The position numbers and the translations under genes are program-made. DNA of 64,000 nucleotides from Pandoraea anhela (GTDB lineage: Bacteria > Pseudomonadota > Gammaproteobacteria > Burkholderiales > Burkholderiaceae): assembly GCF_902459655.1 (NCBI RefSeq), contig NZ_CABPSB010000005.1, positions 186,001 through 250,000 on the forward strand, in the 5' to 3' direction. Shown one piece after another: positions 28,872 to 38,080 of this stretch. Each line of letters starts with the position of its first letter. The stretch's first letter is position 1. The notes under the pieces were generated by a model. It was not told the origin of the DNA, searched no databases, and worked only from the letters and a program-made list of their open reading frames with translations.

Positions 28872-30335
28872 TCAGGCGTCCTCCTCGGCATCCATCTCCA
28901 CACCGAGCAATTCCACCGCCTGATCGCCCGGCAATGCCTCCACGGCCTTGAGCTGCCGCGCCATAGCCCGCGTACGGACTTCGGCCTTATCGATGGAGCG
29001 CGTAACCGTCTCCAATTGCGACTTGGTCTTGGCGAGCACGTCGCCGAACTTGGTGAACTCCGTCTTCACGGCGCCGAGCACCTGCCAGACCTCACTCGAG
29101 CGGCGCTCGATGGCCAACGTGCGAAAACCCATCTGAAGACTGTTGAGCAACGCCGTGAGCGTCGTCGGCCCGGCCACCGTCACCCGATACTCGCGTTGCA
29201 GCAGGTCAGACAGCCCCGGACGGCGCAACACCTCGGCATACAACCCCTCCGTGGGGAGGAACAATAGCGCAAAGTCCGTGGTGTGCGGCGGCGCCAGATA
29301 CTTGTCCGCAATCGTCTTCGCCTCCAGACGGATGCGAGTCTCCAGCGCCTTGGACGCCTCCTCGACCGCCACCGGATCGGCGCGCTCCTGGGCATCGAGC
29401 AAACGTTCGTAATCTTCGCGCGGGAATTTGGCGTCGATCGGCAGCCAGACCGGCGTGTTGCTGTCGCCGTTCTGCCCCGGCAAGGCGATCGCGAATTCCA
29501 CGCGCTCGGTGCTGCCCGGCCGCGTCGCCACGTTCTTGGCGAATTGCTCCGGCGTGAGCAATTGTTCGAGCAACGCCTGCAACTGGACTTCGCCCCAGAT
29601 GCCTCGTGTCTTCACGTTGGTCAGCACGCGCTTGAGATCGCCCACGCCGGCCGCCAGCGTCTGCATCTCGCCCAGTCCGCGATGCACCTGCTCCAGGCGA
29701 TCGGAGACCAGCTTGAACGACTCGCCAAGACGCTGCTCCAGTGTGGCATGCAGTTTCTCGTCGACCGTGCGGCGCATCTCTTCGAGCTTCGTCGCGTTGT
29801 TGACTTCGATATCCTTGAGCTTTTGTTCGAGCGTGGCGCGAACTTCGGCAAGACGGCGTTCGTTGCCCTCTGCGAGTTGCGTGAGTTGCTGATGCTGCGC
29901 TTCGCCGAAGCGACGTAGTGTGGACGCCTGCTCCTCGCGCATTTGCTGCCCGTTGAGCACCAGGCTCTGCCGCACCGCCTCGATCTGCGCGGCGTTCGAC
30001 TCCGTGAGCTTGGCGAGTTGCTGCGCGAAGCCGTCAATCTGATTGTTCTGGACGGTGGCGACGCTCGTCATCTGCGCGGCCAGCGTCTGCTGGAACTGCG
30101 CCATTTGCGCACTCTGCTCTCCACGGCCCGCCCGCGCCGTTTCGGCAAACTCCTGACGCAGCCCCCGCTCGCTGCGATCCGCAGCTTGCAGCAGATCGTC
30201 GCGCACATGGGTGAGCGAATCGACGAGCGTGTCTCGCAACGACGCGTCGCCGCCGCGTTGCCAGACCTTCACCGCAATCGCGATCATCACCAACAGATTC
30301 AGCGCCGCCAGCGCCACCAACACCATCTCGACCAT
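28872..30335 (-). CDS. rmuC: RmuC family DNA recombination protein
   Basis: Predicted membrane-anchored protein of 487 aa; E. coli RmuC limits recombination at inverted repeats. The N-terminus has one membrane segment (LVALAALNLLVMIAIAVKV), then about 220 residues of coiled coil rich in Gln, Glu, Ala and Arg. The C-terminal nuclease-like RmuC domain shows DAKFPREDYERLLDAQE and LLFLPTEGLYAEVLRRP. The start is ATG 30335. It is the last gene of a minus-strand run but separated from the next by 228 bases, so it probably has its own promoter. Confidence 0.93.
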   Translation of the reverse strand: MVEMVLVALAALNLLVMIAIAVKVWQRGGDASLRDTLVDSLTHVRDDLLQAADRSERGLRQEFAETARAGRGEQSAQMAQFQQTLAAQMTSVATVQNNQIDGFAQQLAKLTESNAAQIEAVRQSLVLNGQQMREEQASTLRRFGEAQHQQLTQLAEGNERRLAEVRATLEQKLKDIEVNNATKLEEMRRTVDEKLHATLEQRLGESFKLVSDRLEQVHRGLGEMQTLAAGVGDLKRVLTNVKTRGIWGEVQLQALLEQLLTPEQFAKNVATRPGSTERVEFAIALPGQNGDSNTPVWLPIDAKFPREDYERLLDAQERADPVAVEEASKALETRIRLEAKTIADKYLAPPHTTDFALLFLPTEGLYAEVLRRPGLSDLLQREYRVTVAGPTTLTALLNSLQMGFRTLAIERRSSEVWQVLGAVKTEFTKFGDVLAKTKSQLETVTRSIDKAEVRTRAMARQLKAVEALPGDQAVELLGVEMDAEEDA

Positions 30336-30387
30336 CGCGTTGCGACTCCCGTTGACCTTCGTCTTCCGACGCTTTCAATGCTTTCGC

Positions 30388-30423
30388 TACTCTCGATTCG
30401 ATACTCTCGATTTCGATACTTCC
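30388..30423. repeat. Short direct repeat TACTCTCGATTCGA between rmuC and ghrB-like gene
   Basis: TACTCTCGATTCGA (30388-30401) is followed by TACTCTCGATTTCGA (30403-30417) and a partial third copy (TACTTCCGAT). It lies between rmuC and the reductase gene. Confidence 0.75.
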
Positions 30424-30563
30424 GATGCAGCCGACGGCGTGGAGGCTCATTGCCGCACCTGCGCGACACTTGCCGCCTGTGCGCCGTCGTTGCCGCCGAA
30501 TTGTGCCGCAAACTGGACGCGCGTGCCGCCTACGTCGCGCGGCGAATCACGCGCCCCGAACGC

Positions 30564-31553
30564 TTACGATTTGCGCGCGGCAGGGTTGAGCAGACACGGC
30601 GGCTTGCCCGCCGCTGCGCCGAAGCCCAGCGCCGCAATCAGATTGTCGGCCGCCAGACTCGCCATGCCGCGACGCGTCGCGGCAGACGCGCTCGCGATAT
30701 GCGGCGTCAGCACGGCATTCGGCACCTTGAGCAGGTCGGGATGCACCTTCGGCTCGCCTTCGAACACGTCGAGTCCCGCAGCGGCAATCTGCTTTTTCGC
30801 CAGTGCCGCCGCGAGCGCCGCATCGTCGACGATGCCGCCACGCGCCAGATTGACGAGCGTGGCCGTCGGCTTCATGAGCGCCAGTTCACCGGCGCCGATC
30901 GTGTGATGTGTCGCCGCGGAATACGGCAGCACGAGAATGATGTGATCGGCAGTGCGCAGCAGCGTGTCCTTGTCGACGTAACCGGCCTTGCACGCCGCCT
31001 CCGTGGCGGCATCGAGACGCGAGCGGTTGTGATACACCACCCGCATGTTGAAGCCCATTGCGCGACGCGCAATCGCCTGACCGATGCGTCCCATACCGAT
31101 AATGCCCAGCGTGCTGCCGTGCAAATCGGCGCCGAGGAACATATCGTACGCCCACTTATCCCAGTGCCCCTCGCGCAGCCAGCGCTCCGACTCGGTCACG
31201 CGGCGCGCCGTCGCCATCAACAACGCCCAACCGAAGTCGGCGGTCGTCTCGTTGAGGACATCGGGCGTGTTCGTGGCCATGACCCCGGCCGCCGTCATCG
31301 CGTCGATATCGAAGTTGTTGTAGCCCACGGCCATATTGGCCACCACACGCAGATTCGGCGCCCCGGCGAGCACCGATGCATCGATGCGCTCGCTCGCCGT
31401 CGTGATCGCGCCGGCCTTGTCGGCCAGTCGTACCCGCAATTCGTCGCTCGAAAACACCGTGTCGGCATCATTACGCTCGACATCGAAATATTGCGCCAGA
31501 CGCTCGATCACGTCCGGAAAAATGGCTCGGGCCACCAGAATCTTCGGTTTCAC
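30564..31553 (-). CDS. D-2-hydroxyacid dehydrogenase, GhrB-like glyoxylate/2-ketogluconate reductase
   Basis: NAD(P)-dependent reductase of 329 aa. The Rossmann motif is GIIGMGRIGQAIARRA, the substrate-binding part has NMAVGYNNFDI, and the catalytic His/Glu/Arg are in the TPDVLNETTADF and LTPHIASASAATR segments. Length and sequence fit the GhrB (2-ketoaldonate or hydroxypyruvate/glyoxylate reductase) branch. I start at the GTG at 31553 (KPKILVARAIFPDVI), 41 bases after nhaD; the open frame runs 33 codons upstream into nhaD. The glycolate oxidase operon 9 kb away may be linked through glyoxylate. Confidence 0.9.
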   Translation of the reverse strand: MKPKILVARAIFPDVIERLAQYFDVERNDADTVFSSDELRVRLADKAGAITTASERIDASVLAGAPNLRVVANMAVGYNNFDIDAMTAAGVMATNTPDVLNETTADFGWALLMATARRVTESERWLREGHWDKWAYDMFLGADLHGSTLGIIGMGRIGQAIARRAMGFNMRVVYHNRSRLDAATEAACKAGYVDKDTLLRTADHIILVLPYSAATHHTIGAGELALMKPTATLVNLARGGIVDDAALAAALAKKQIAAAGLDVFEGEPKVHPDLLKVPNAVLTPHIASASAATRRGMASLAADNLIAALGFGAAAGKPPCLLNPAARKS

Positions 31554-31594
31554 CAGTCGTCTCGCAGAGGTTGGCCACGTGGCTGTGTCGTGGC

Positions 31595-33013
31595 TCAGAA
31601 AAATATCAGGGTCATCAATACGAACAGCGGCAGCAGAATCGCGCCCGACCACAGCATATAACCAAAGAAGCTCGGCATGCGAATGCCACGTTGCTCCGCA
31701 ATGGCTTTCACCATGAAGTTCGGCGCGTTACCGATGTAAGTGTTGGCGCCCATGAACACCGCGCCCGCCGAAATCGCGGCCAGCGTTGCCGCGCCGGTCG
31801 TCATCAGCGTCGCGGCGTCGCCGCCCGCCGTATTGAAGAACACCAGATAAGTCGGTGCGTTATCGAGGAACGACGAGAGCAGCCCAGTCGCCCAGAAGTA
31901 CATGACGTTGTCCGGCGCACCGCCCGGGCCCGTCACCAGACGAATCACCCAGCCCAACGCCCCTGCCTCGCCTGCCCGCAGAATCGCCACCACGGGAATG
32001 ATGGTGAGGAAAATGCCCGCAAACAGCTTGGCGACCTCCTTCATGGGCTCCCAGTTGAATCCGTTGCCTTCGCGTGCGGTGCGTGGCGTAATCGCGAGCG
32101 ACGCCAGCGTCACCACGATCAGACCGACATCGCGCGCAATGTTTTGCAGCGCGACCGGCGTGCCGAACACGTTGAACGCCACACCCGGCTTCCAGACCCC
32201 GCTCATGAGCACCAACCCCACGGCAGCGGCCAGCAGGATGAAATTGCGCTTGCCTTCAAGGCGCACCGGGGCAGCATGCGGCGTCGGGTCCAGTTCATCG
32301 ATCTGGCGCTCCGTCTTCTGACGGAAGTAGTACGTATCGATCAGGAAGAACAGTGCGAGCAGTACGACGCAGATGAACAACGTCTCGGGCCAGATATGCG
32401 CCGTCGTCCAGAAGAAATCGACCCCTTGCAGGAAGCCGAGGAACAGCGGCGGGTCACCAAGCGGCGTGAGCGAACCGCCCGCATTTGCCACGAGGAAGAT
32501 GAAGAACACGACGACGTGCACGTTGTGCTTGCGGTTGTCGTTCGCGCGAATGAGCGGACGAATCAGCAGCATGGCCGCCCCGGTCGTTCCCATGAGGCTC
32601 GCGAGCACCGTGCCCAGTGCCAGCAATCCGGTGTTGAGCCACGGTCCGCCACGCAGATTGCCATGCACGCAAATGCCGCCGGCAGTCGTGAACAGCGCTG
32701 TGAGCAGCACGACGAACGGAATGTATTCGGCGACAACGGCATGCACCGCGCCATACCAGGCCGCGCCCACGCCGAAGACCAGCGCGAACGGCAGCAGGAA
32801 CGCCGCGCCCCAGAACGCAGCGATCTTGCCGAAGTGATGATGCCAGAACGCAGGCGCGAGCAACGGCCCGAGCGCAATCGAGAGCAGCAGCCCCGCGAAC
32901 GGCACGCCCCACCACGCGACGAGTTCCGCGCCGTCCGGTCCGGCAGCGAACGCCGCAGGGCTTGCCAGAGCGAGCCCCGCCGCCGCCAATGCGCCCCAAA
33001 TCCCCTTATGCAT
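31595..33013 (-). CDS. nhaD: Sodium:proton antiporter, NhaD family
   Basis: Integral membrane protein of 472 aa of the ion-transporter superfamily. A cleavable-type N-terminus (LALASPAAFAAG) precedes about 12 hydrophobic segments. Family features are GTTGAAMLLIRPLI, NAGGSLTPLGDPPLFLGFL and the C-terminal SAGAVFMGANTYIGNAPNFMVKAIAE, which are highly conserved in NhaD and related anion transporters. It exchanges Na+ or Li+ for protons in characterised members. It is transcribed with the reductase downstream of it. Confidence 0.9.
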   Translation of the reverse strand: MHKGIWGALAAAGLALASPAAFAAGPDGAELVAWWGVPFAGLLLSIALGPLLAPAFWHHHFGKIAAFWGAAFLLPFALVFGVGAAWYGAVHAVVAEYIPFVVLLTALFTTAGGICVHGNLRGGPWLNTGLLALGTVLASLMGTTGAAMLLIRPLIRANDNRKHNVHVVVFFIFLVANAGGSLTPLGDPPLFLGFLQGVDFFWTTAHIWPETLFICVVLLALFFLIDTYYFRQKTERQIDELDPTPHAAPVRLEGKRNFILLAAAVGLVLMSGVWKPGVAFNVFGTPVALQNIARDVGLIVVTLASLAITPRTAREGNGFNWEPMKEVAKLFAGIFLTIIPVVAILRAGEAGALGWVIRLVTGPGGAPDNVMYFWATGLLSSFLDNAPTYLVFFNTAGGDAATLMTTGAATLAAISAGAVFMGANTYIGNAPNFMVKAIAEQRGIRMPSFFGYMLWSGAILLPLFVLMTLIFF

Positions 33014-33251
33014 TGTTTCTGGTTCCTGTTGATTGATGGTCGACTAGATACGAGTCGCCATCGGCGCAAGAGTGCCCATTGCCCCACCAGCTTGGGATAA
33101 ATCCCAAAGCAATGAGATGCCTATCCCGAAAACGCCGATGCCACCGACCTCCGGTCGAATGCCGAAAGTCGTGCGCCCCGTCATCGTGTAGGCACACGCG
33201 CGGGAACACGTCGTCGTCGATGCGGCGCCGCCCGAGACGACGCGGCGCAGT

Positions 33252-33914
33252 TCAGGCGCCGTCGACGATGATGAGATGAACGCGGTACGGGCCATGCGCC
33301 CCAAGCACCAGCGTCTGTTCGATGTCTGCGGTACGCGACGGTCCCGCGATGAAATTGGTGGCGCGCGAGAGTTGACCGCGCTCGCTGCGCATGAGCGCAA
33401 ACCCGTCTTCGTGACCTGCGACCACGCGCGAGGCCGGCACTACTGCGATGTGCGTCTCCGGCAGCAGCGTGGCCGACGCAAACGTCTCCGGACCCGACAT
33501 CATCATGAGCGCCCCCGTTTCCGCGATAGCGCAGAAGCAACCGGTAATCCCGACGAGATCGTCGCCATGCGGCTTGCGGAACTCGACGTGACACCCGGCG
33601 CTCGCCCAGTCGAGGTCGCGCAACGTCGGCCAGCCGACGGCTTGTGTGATGAGGCCGTTCGCCTGCAAATAGGTGGCCACAGCGGCCGGCACGTCGCTCA
33701 TGGCGGACACGCGGGCGATCGTCGTCGAAAGCGCTTCAGCCTTGACGATGAATGTCGCGATCAGGTCGGCGGACATCGCAGGACGCGGCCCTTGCGGGTG
33801 CCGTGCCAGATAATCCTCGGCCGCCGCCTGCTCGTTCGCACGTGCGACATCGGGGCGATGCTGTGCGTTGCGAATGCGGGCAAAGATGCGGTTGCGGGCG
33901 TCGGAGGTATCCAT
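33252..33914 (-). CDS. LutC/YkgG-type LUD-domain protein
   Basis: Protein of 220 aa with a LUD domain (lactate-utilisation C type). Recognisable segments are GITGCFCAIAETGALMM, HIAVVPASRVVAGHEDGF and TNFIAGPSRTADIEQTLVLGAHGP. LutC usually works with LutA and LutB in L-lactate oxidation; neither is visible here. I start at ATG 33914 (MDTSDARNRIFARIR), 16 codons inside the frame. It lies 191 bases downstream of pncB and 238 bases ahead of nhaD, so any operon is uncertain. Confidence 0.85.
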   Translation of the reverse strand: MDTSDARNRIFARIRNAQHRPDVARANEQAAAEDYLARHPQGPRPAMSADLIATFIVKAEALSTTIARVSAMSDVPAAVATYLQANGLITQAVGWPTLRDLDWASAGCHVEFRKPHGDDLVGITGCFCAIAETGALMMMSGPETFASATLLPETHIAVVPASRVVAGHEDGFALMRSERGQLSRATNFIAGPSRTADIEQTLVLGAHGPYRVHLIIVDGA

Positions 33915-34105
33915 GGGCTGTCCTGTGAAGCCAACGCGCCGGTCTGTGGCCGGCGTCGTCACGTGTCGTCTCTCGAGGCCGCCGACACAAGGTCCGGCGG
34001 GCGATGGGCAATTATAGCGGCTGGGCCGCCCCGCGCGACGGGCGTTCGCGCACTATCGGAATCGTCTGGGCCGGCGCTCGGACGACATCGCAAGCGCCAG
34101 GGCGA

Positions 34106-35311
34106 TCAGCCCCGCGGCTTCGACACCGCGGCGGGTTCCGGCGCAATGTCGAAGACCTGACGCAGATAGGCGAGATAGGCATCGTCGTCACACATGTTCT
34201 TGCCTGGCGAATCGGAGAGCTTCGCCACAGGCTGGCCGTTGCAGCGCACCATCTTGATGACGATTTGCAGGGGCTGATAGCCAAGATCGTTGGTGAGATT
34301 GGTGCCGACGCCGAACGCCAGTTTGCAGCGATCGCGAAAGCGCTCGAACAGTTGCAGCACCTTCGGAATGTCGAGACCGTCCGAGAAGATCATGGTCTTG
34401 GTATGGGCATCGACACGATTTTGCGCATAGTGCTCCAGCAGGCGCTCGCCCCAGGCGAACGGGTCGCCGGAATCGTGACGCGCGCCGTCGAACAGCTTGC
34501 AGAAGTACATGTCGAAGTCGCGCAGGAAGGCCGACATGCCGTAGACGTCCGAGAGCGCGATACCGAGGTCGCCGCGATATTCCTTCGCCCACGTCTCGAA
34601 ACCGAAAATCTGCGAGTCGCGCAAACGTGGCCCCAGCGCCTGACACGCCTGAAGATACTCGTGCGCCATCGTACCGAGGGGCGTGAGGCCGAGCTTCGCG
34701 GCGTAATAAACATTGCTCGTGCCCGCGAACTGCTCGCCGAGTTCGTCGCGCAACGTCTGAATGACTTCCTCGTGCCACTCCTTCGAGAAGCGCCGGCGTG
34801 TCCCGTAATCGGCGATTTTGCAGTCACGGTAGTCGACACGCTCGGCCAGCATGCAGATCTTGTCCTTCAGCCGCTGCCGGCCTTCCTCATACGCCGGCGT
34901 GCGCTGCGTATTGCGGAAATACACCTCGTTGACGATGGCGAGCACGGGAATCTCGAAAAGAATCGTGTGAAGCCATGGCCCGCGAATCGTGATGTCGATT
35001 TCGCCGTTGCCCTTGGGCGAGGGCTGCACGGTGATGTATTTCTCGTTCAGATGGAACAGGTCGAGAAAGTCGATGAAGTCGCTTTTGATGAAGCGCATGG
35101 CGCCGAGATAGCGCAATTCCGACTCGGTAAAGCGCAGTCCGCACAGCAGACGGATCTCGTCGCGGATCTCCTCGACGTAGGGCGTGAGATCGACGCCTTC
35201 GGTACGGCACTTGAAGCGATACTCGACCTGCGCGGCGGGGAAGTGATGCAGGACGACCTGCATCATCGTGAACTTGTAGAGATCGGTATCGAGCAGCGAC
35301 GTGATGATCAT
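34106..35311 (-). CDS. pncB: Nicotinate phosphoribosyltransferase
   Basis: NAD-salvage enzyme of 401 aa that makes nicotinate mononucleotide from nicotinate and PRPP. It begins [14 protein letters not shown], has the family's [22 protein letters not shown] segment, and the phosphorylated-His region in [16 protein letters not shown]. Length fits the proteobacterial type (about 400 aa). The start at ATG 35311 ([10 protein letters not shown]) sits 8 codons inside the open frame. It is divergent from fdxA across 325 bases. Confidence 0.95.
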   Translation of the reverse strand: MIITSLLDTDLYKFTMMQVVLHHFPAAQVEYRFKCRTEGVDLTPYVEEIRDEIRLLCGLRFTESELRYLGAMRFIKSDFIDFLDLFHLNEKYITVQPSPKGNGEIDITIRGPWLHTILFEIPVLAIVNEVYFRNTQRTPAYEEGRQRLKDKICMLAERVDYRDCKIADYGTRRRFSKEWHEEVIQTLRDELGEQFAGTSNVYYAAKLGLTPLGTMAHEYLQACQALGPRLRDSQIFGFETWAKEYRGDLGIALSDVYGMSAFLRDFDMYFCKLFDGARHDSGDPFAWGERLLEHYAQNRVDAHTKTMIFSDGLDIPKVLQLFERFRDRCKLAFGVGTNLTNDLGYQPLQIVIKMVRCNGQPVAKLSDSPGKNMCDDDAYLAYLRQVFDIAPEPAAVSKPRG

Positions 35312-35636
35312 GACGGCAGGCTCCGCGAGGAGCACTCACGAGAAAGCATCGGACGCCGCCGCACATGCTTACGTGGACTCGCACGTATGCGCGTGAGGCA
35401 GCGCTCAGGAACATCGAACATCGTACCGCAAAGCGGCGTCGCGCATGACATCGCCGCCTAATTCGACGCCGGCGTGAAAGCGGGCGTCGATACCGGCGCG
35501 GCAACACTGGTGCCGGAATGAAACACCGCGTGCGCCATACCCTCCGGCTCCCGCACCTGTGATCGCGGGCTGCGCTACAATACCCGTTTTAACGGCCGAT
35601 CGAAGCCGTTTCGCGCCCTACTCCGGAGTTGTTGGC
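35312..35636. other. Divergent pncB/fdxA intergenic region
   Basis: No gene seen in 325 bases. It must hold the promoters of pncB (leftward) and fdxA (rightward). A possible -10 (TACAAT, about 35577) lies some 60 bases before fdxA; no matching -35 is convincing. Confidence 0.6.
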
Positions 35637-35960
35637 ATGACGCACGTTGTCACCGAAAGCTGCATCAAATGTAAATACACCGACTGTGTGGACGTTTGCC
35701 CCGTGGATTGCTTCCGCGAAGGCCCGAACTTCCTCGTCATCGATCCGGACGAGTGCATCGATTGCGCAGTCTGTGTCGCCGAGTGTCCGGCGAATGCCAT
35801 TTATGCCGAAGAGGACGTGCCGGGCGACCAGCAGCACTTCACCGCGCTGAACGCCGAGCTGACGCCGCTTTGGCCGAGCATCACCAAGACGAAGCCGTCG
35901 CTGGACGATGCCGACGACTGGAAGGACGTCAAGGAAAAGCTCCATCTGCTCGAGCGCTGA
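35637..35960 (+). CDS. fdxA: 7Fe ferredoxin FdxA
   Basis: Ferredoxin of 107 aa with one [3Fe-4S] and one [4Fe-4S] cluster. The N-terminal ligands lie in [17 protein letters not shown] (the typical seven-iron spacing) and the second set in [12 protein letters not shown]. The C-terminal helix-rich extension ending HLLER is typical of Azotobacter FdI-like proteins in proteobacteria. The ATG at 35637 has a GGAG ribosome-binding site 8 bases upstream. Its electron-transfer partner is unknown. A tRNA-Asn pair follows about 107 bases downstream. Confidence 0.95.
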   Translation: MTHVVTESCIKCKYTDCVDVCPVDCFREGPNFLVIDPDECIDCAVCVAECPANAIYAEEDVPGDQQHFTALNAELTPLWPSITKTKPSLDDADDWKDVKEKLHLLER

Positions 35961-36021
35961 GCCGCGAGCGTGACTCCGGCGGCTTTCTCGCTGAGAACGC
36001 AGAAAAAGTGCGTTCGTGGTG

Positions 36022-36051
36022 TTGACAGTGTGTAAAAACCGCCTCTATAAT
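36022..36051 (+). promoter_or_regulatory. Consensus sigma-70 promoter of the tRNA-Asn genes
   Basis: TTGACA at 36022-36027 and TATAAT at 36046-36051 with an 18-base spacer, 15 bases ahead of the first tRNA. Both hexamers match the consensus exactly. Confidence 0.9.
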
Positions 36052-36066
36052 CGCTTTCTCTTTTGA

Positions 36067-36142
36067 TCCCCGATAGCTCAGTCGGTAGAGCGCCGGACTG
36101 TTAATCCGTAGGTCCCTGGTTCGAGCCCAGGTCGGGGAGCCA
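36067..36142 (+). tRNA. tRNA-Asn (GTT), copy 1
   Basis: 76 bases including an encoded CCA. The acceptor arms TCCCCGA and TCGGGGA pair fully, the anticodon loop reads CTGTTAATCC with GTT, and GGTTCGAGCCC forms the T-arm. It is preceded by a consensus promoter and followed by a hairpin. Confidence 0.98.
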
Positions 36143-36158
36143 AGAATACCGAAGCGAT

Positions 36159-36181
36159 GGCCTCGCTCAAGCGAGGCCTTT
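36159..36181 (+). terminator. Hairpin between the two tRNA-Asn genes
   Basis: GGCCTCGC at 36159-36166 pairs with GCGAGGCC at 36171-36178 around a TCAA loop, followed by TTTGTTTT. It should end most transcripts before the second tRNA, although readthrough is possible. Confidence 0.8.
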
Positions 36182-36228
36182 GTTTTAGTCGACATAGCGC
36201 GAACGCGGTGTGCGACTGCCAAGTTTGA

Positions 36229-36304
36229 TCCTCGATAGCTCAGTCGGTAGAGCGCCGGACTGTTAATCCGTAGGTCCCTGGTTCGAGCCCAGGTCGAGGA
36301 GCCA
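36229..36304 (+). tRNA. tRNA-Asn (GTT), copy 2
   Basis: 76 bases with CCA, identical to copy 1 except at base pair 4:69, where C-G is replaced by T-A (acceptor arms TCCTCGA and TCGAGGA). No separate promoter of similar strength is seen before it. It is followed by a strong terminator. Confidence 0.97.
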
Positions 36305-36311
36305 AAACACG

Positions 36312-36338
36312 AAAAAGCCCGTCTCTGACGGGCTTTTT
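36312..36338 (+). terminator. Intrinsic terminator after tRNA-Asn copy 2
   Basis: AAAAAGCCCGTC and GACGGGCTTTTTT form a stem and loop with a T-run; it can also serve transcripts arriving from the right because of the A-run at its left side. Confidence 0.93.
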
Positions 36339-36519
36339 TGTTTTCTGCCGCCGCACCTCTTCCCGGCGCCTGGATGCCTCCCGTGCGGTCGTCAAAGCAT
36401 CGGCACATCGAGACGCATCGCGACCACCCACCGCACCAACGACAACGGGGCGTCGTTTCCGACGCCCCGCATCCTTACCTCAGATACCGGCCGATTCCAT
36501 CACAACGACTTGCCGGGAC

Positions 36520-37845
36520 TCATTCGCTCGCAGGCGCGCCGATCGCAACCGACGGGCTGGCCGACGCCTGCGCGCTGTTGCTGTTTTCGGACTCGATCCA
36601 GCGACGACGCATCGGAGCGAGCAGGAACTTCGCCGCCACCGCCGCCGTGATGCTGATCACCGCAGCGGCGATGAACACCCGGTCCCAGTGACCACCGACG
36701 GCAAGCACCGAAGCCAGCGGTACGAGCAAGGCGGCCGTGCCCTTCGCCGTGTACAGCGTGCCCGCGTTCGACGCGGCATTCTTGCTACCGAACGTGTCGG
36801 CGCACAGCGCCGGGAAGATCGAGAAGATTTCGCCCCAGCACAGGAACGTCATCGCAGCGAAGAACACGAACATGTACGGGTTCTGACCGAAGTGCATCAG
36901 ACCGAGCATTGCCACCCCTTCCCCAAGGAAGATGATGAACATCGCATTCTCGCGACCGATCTTGTCCGACACGAAACCGCACAGCGGACGCGTAAAGCCG
37001 TTGCACAGGTTGTCGATCGACAACGTCATCGTGAGCAGCGGCAGCGTCGCCCCGAACAGCGTCATCGGCATCGACGCAATGCCGTAGTCCTTCGCGATCG
37101 GTCCGATCTGCGCCGTGGCCATCAGACCGCCCGCAGCCACGGCAACAAAGCAGATGTAGATCACCCAGAACACCGGCGTACGGATCATCTGACCCGACGT
37201 GTAATCCTGCTTCGTCGCGAGATTGCGGTGCGACACGGTGACACCCTTCGGCGCACGCGGCTTGACCAGCAACAGCGCCAGCACGAAGATCGCCACGCCC
37301 TGCACGATGCCGAAGTTGAAGAACGCCGCCTCGTAACCCGCCTCGCGAATCATGTTCGCAATCGGAATCACCGTGATGGCCGCGCCGGCACCGAAGCCCG
37401 CCGCCGTCAGGCCAGCGGCCAGACCGCGCTTGTCCGGAAACCACTTCAGCGCATTACCCACGCAGGTGCCGTACACACAACCCGCCCCGATACCGGCAAT
37501 GACCGCTGCCGTGTACAGCACGGTCAGCGTTTCGGCGTAGGAGTACATGATCCACGACACCGCCACGCAAATTGCGCCACCCGCAACGACCGGGCGCGGC
37601 CCGAAGCGATCGACCAGCCAGCCCTCGATCGGGACCAGCCACGTTTCCACCACAATGAAAATCGAGAACGCGACCTGAATCGCCGCCACACCCCAATGGT
37701 GTTTGGCTTCCATCGGCTCGACGAACAACGTCCACGAATATTGCAGATTGGCCACCAGGCCCATACAGATAATGCCGATCACCAGTTGTGACCAGCGCCC
37801 TCCCAGAAAAGAGGTTTTCTCCTCCGGTTGCGCAGCTGCTTGCAT
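36520..37845 (-). CDS. MFS transporter, oxalate/formate antiporter (OxlT) family
   Basis: Major-facilitator protein of 441 aa with about 12 membrane segments. OFA-family hallmarks are GWLVDRFGPRPVVAGGA after the second segment and GAGCVYGTCVGNALKWFPDKRG in the middle. It probably exchanges oxalate with formate, or another small carboxylate, across the inner membrane. The ATG at 37845 has a strong GGAGG ribosome-binding site; the frame extends 38 codons upstream without membrane character. No formyl-CoA:oxalate CoA-transferase gene (frc) lies nearby, so the substrate is open. The next gene upstream on the same strand is a GntR regulator 1 kb away. Confidence 0.88.
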   Translation of the reverse strand: MQAAAQPEEKTSFLGGRWSQLVIGIICMGLVANLQYSWTLFVEPMEAKHHWGVAAIQVAFSIFIVVETWLVPIEGWLVDRFGPRPVVAGGAICVAVSWIMYSYAETLTVLYTAAVIAGIGAGCVYGTCVGNALKWFPDKRGLAAGLTAAGFGAGAAITVIPIANMIREAGYEAAFFNFGIVQGVAIFVLALLLVKPRAPKGVTVSHRNLATKQDYTSGQMIRTPVFWVIYICFVAVAAGGLMATAQIGPIAKDYGIASMPMTLFGATLPLLTMTLSIDNLCNGFTRPLCGFVSDKIGRENAMFIIFLGEGVAMLGLMHFGQNPYMFVFFAAMTFLCWGEIFSIFPALCADTFGSKNAASNAGTLYTAKGTAALLVPLASVLAVGGHWDRVFIAAAVISITAAVAAKFLLAPMRRRWIESENSNSAQASASPSVAIGAPASE

Positions 37846-37910
37846 GACTTGCCTCCTGTTCCTGTCAGACGATTGACGCCGACCCGCGATTCGTTGTGCG
37901 GTGCCCGACG

Positions 37911-37985
37911 TCATCGCGTGCTGCCGCGCAGCCCCGGCGGGGATTTGCGCAGACGGCACGCCTCCTGGCGTTGCGTGCGGCTCAT
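37911..37985 (-). CDS. Possible 24-codon upstream ORF of the oxlT-like gene
   Basis: A short frame read on the minus strand, starting ATG (37985-37983) and reading MSRTQRQEACRLRKSPPGLR with TGA at 37913-37911. Its ribosome-binding site is weak. It lies between the hairpin cluster and the transporter. It may be a leader peptide, or chance. Confidence 0.25.
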   Translation of the reverse strand: MSRTQRQEACRLRKSPPGLRGSTR

Positions 37986-38011
37986 GCTTGGCCGCTTGAT
38001 CGTGGAGCGCT

Positions 38012-38080
38012 GCCTGGCGGCAGGCTCGCGGGGCTTCAGCCCCGGCTGACTGACTTTCGGAAGCGCCAAGGGACGCTTCC
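38012..38080 (-). promoter_or_regulatory. Three consecutive hairpins ahead of the oxlT-like gene
   Basis: Stems at 38012-38025 (GCCTG with CAGGC), 38030-38043 (GGGGC with GCCCC, tetraloop) and 38059-38080 (GGAAGCG with CGCTTCC) lie in a row. They sit about 170-230 bases before the start codon on the minus strand. No known riboswitch was recognised. Confidence 0.45.

Noticed and set aside
33006-33209. 67-codon frame between nhaD and the LutC-like gene
   Set aside because: No similarity or ribosome-binding site; treated as intergenic.
36067-36304. tRNA-Asn pair as an integration (att) site
   Set aside because: tRNA genes are common integration targets, but no integrase, tRNA fragment repeat or composition change is visible nearby.
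35929-36408. Open frame on the minus strand across both tRNA-Asn genes
   Set aside because: It contains the well-known spurious segment RINSPALYRLSYRGS, produced by reading tRNA-Asn genes in antisense, repeated because there are two copies.
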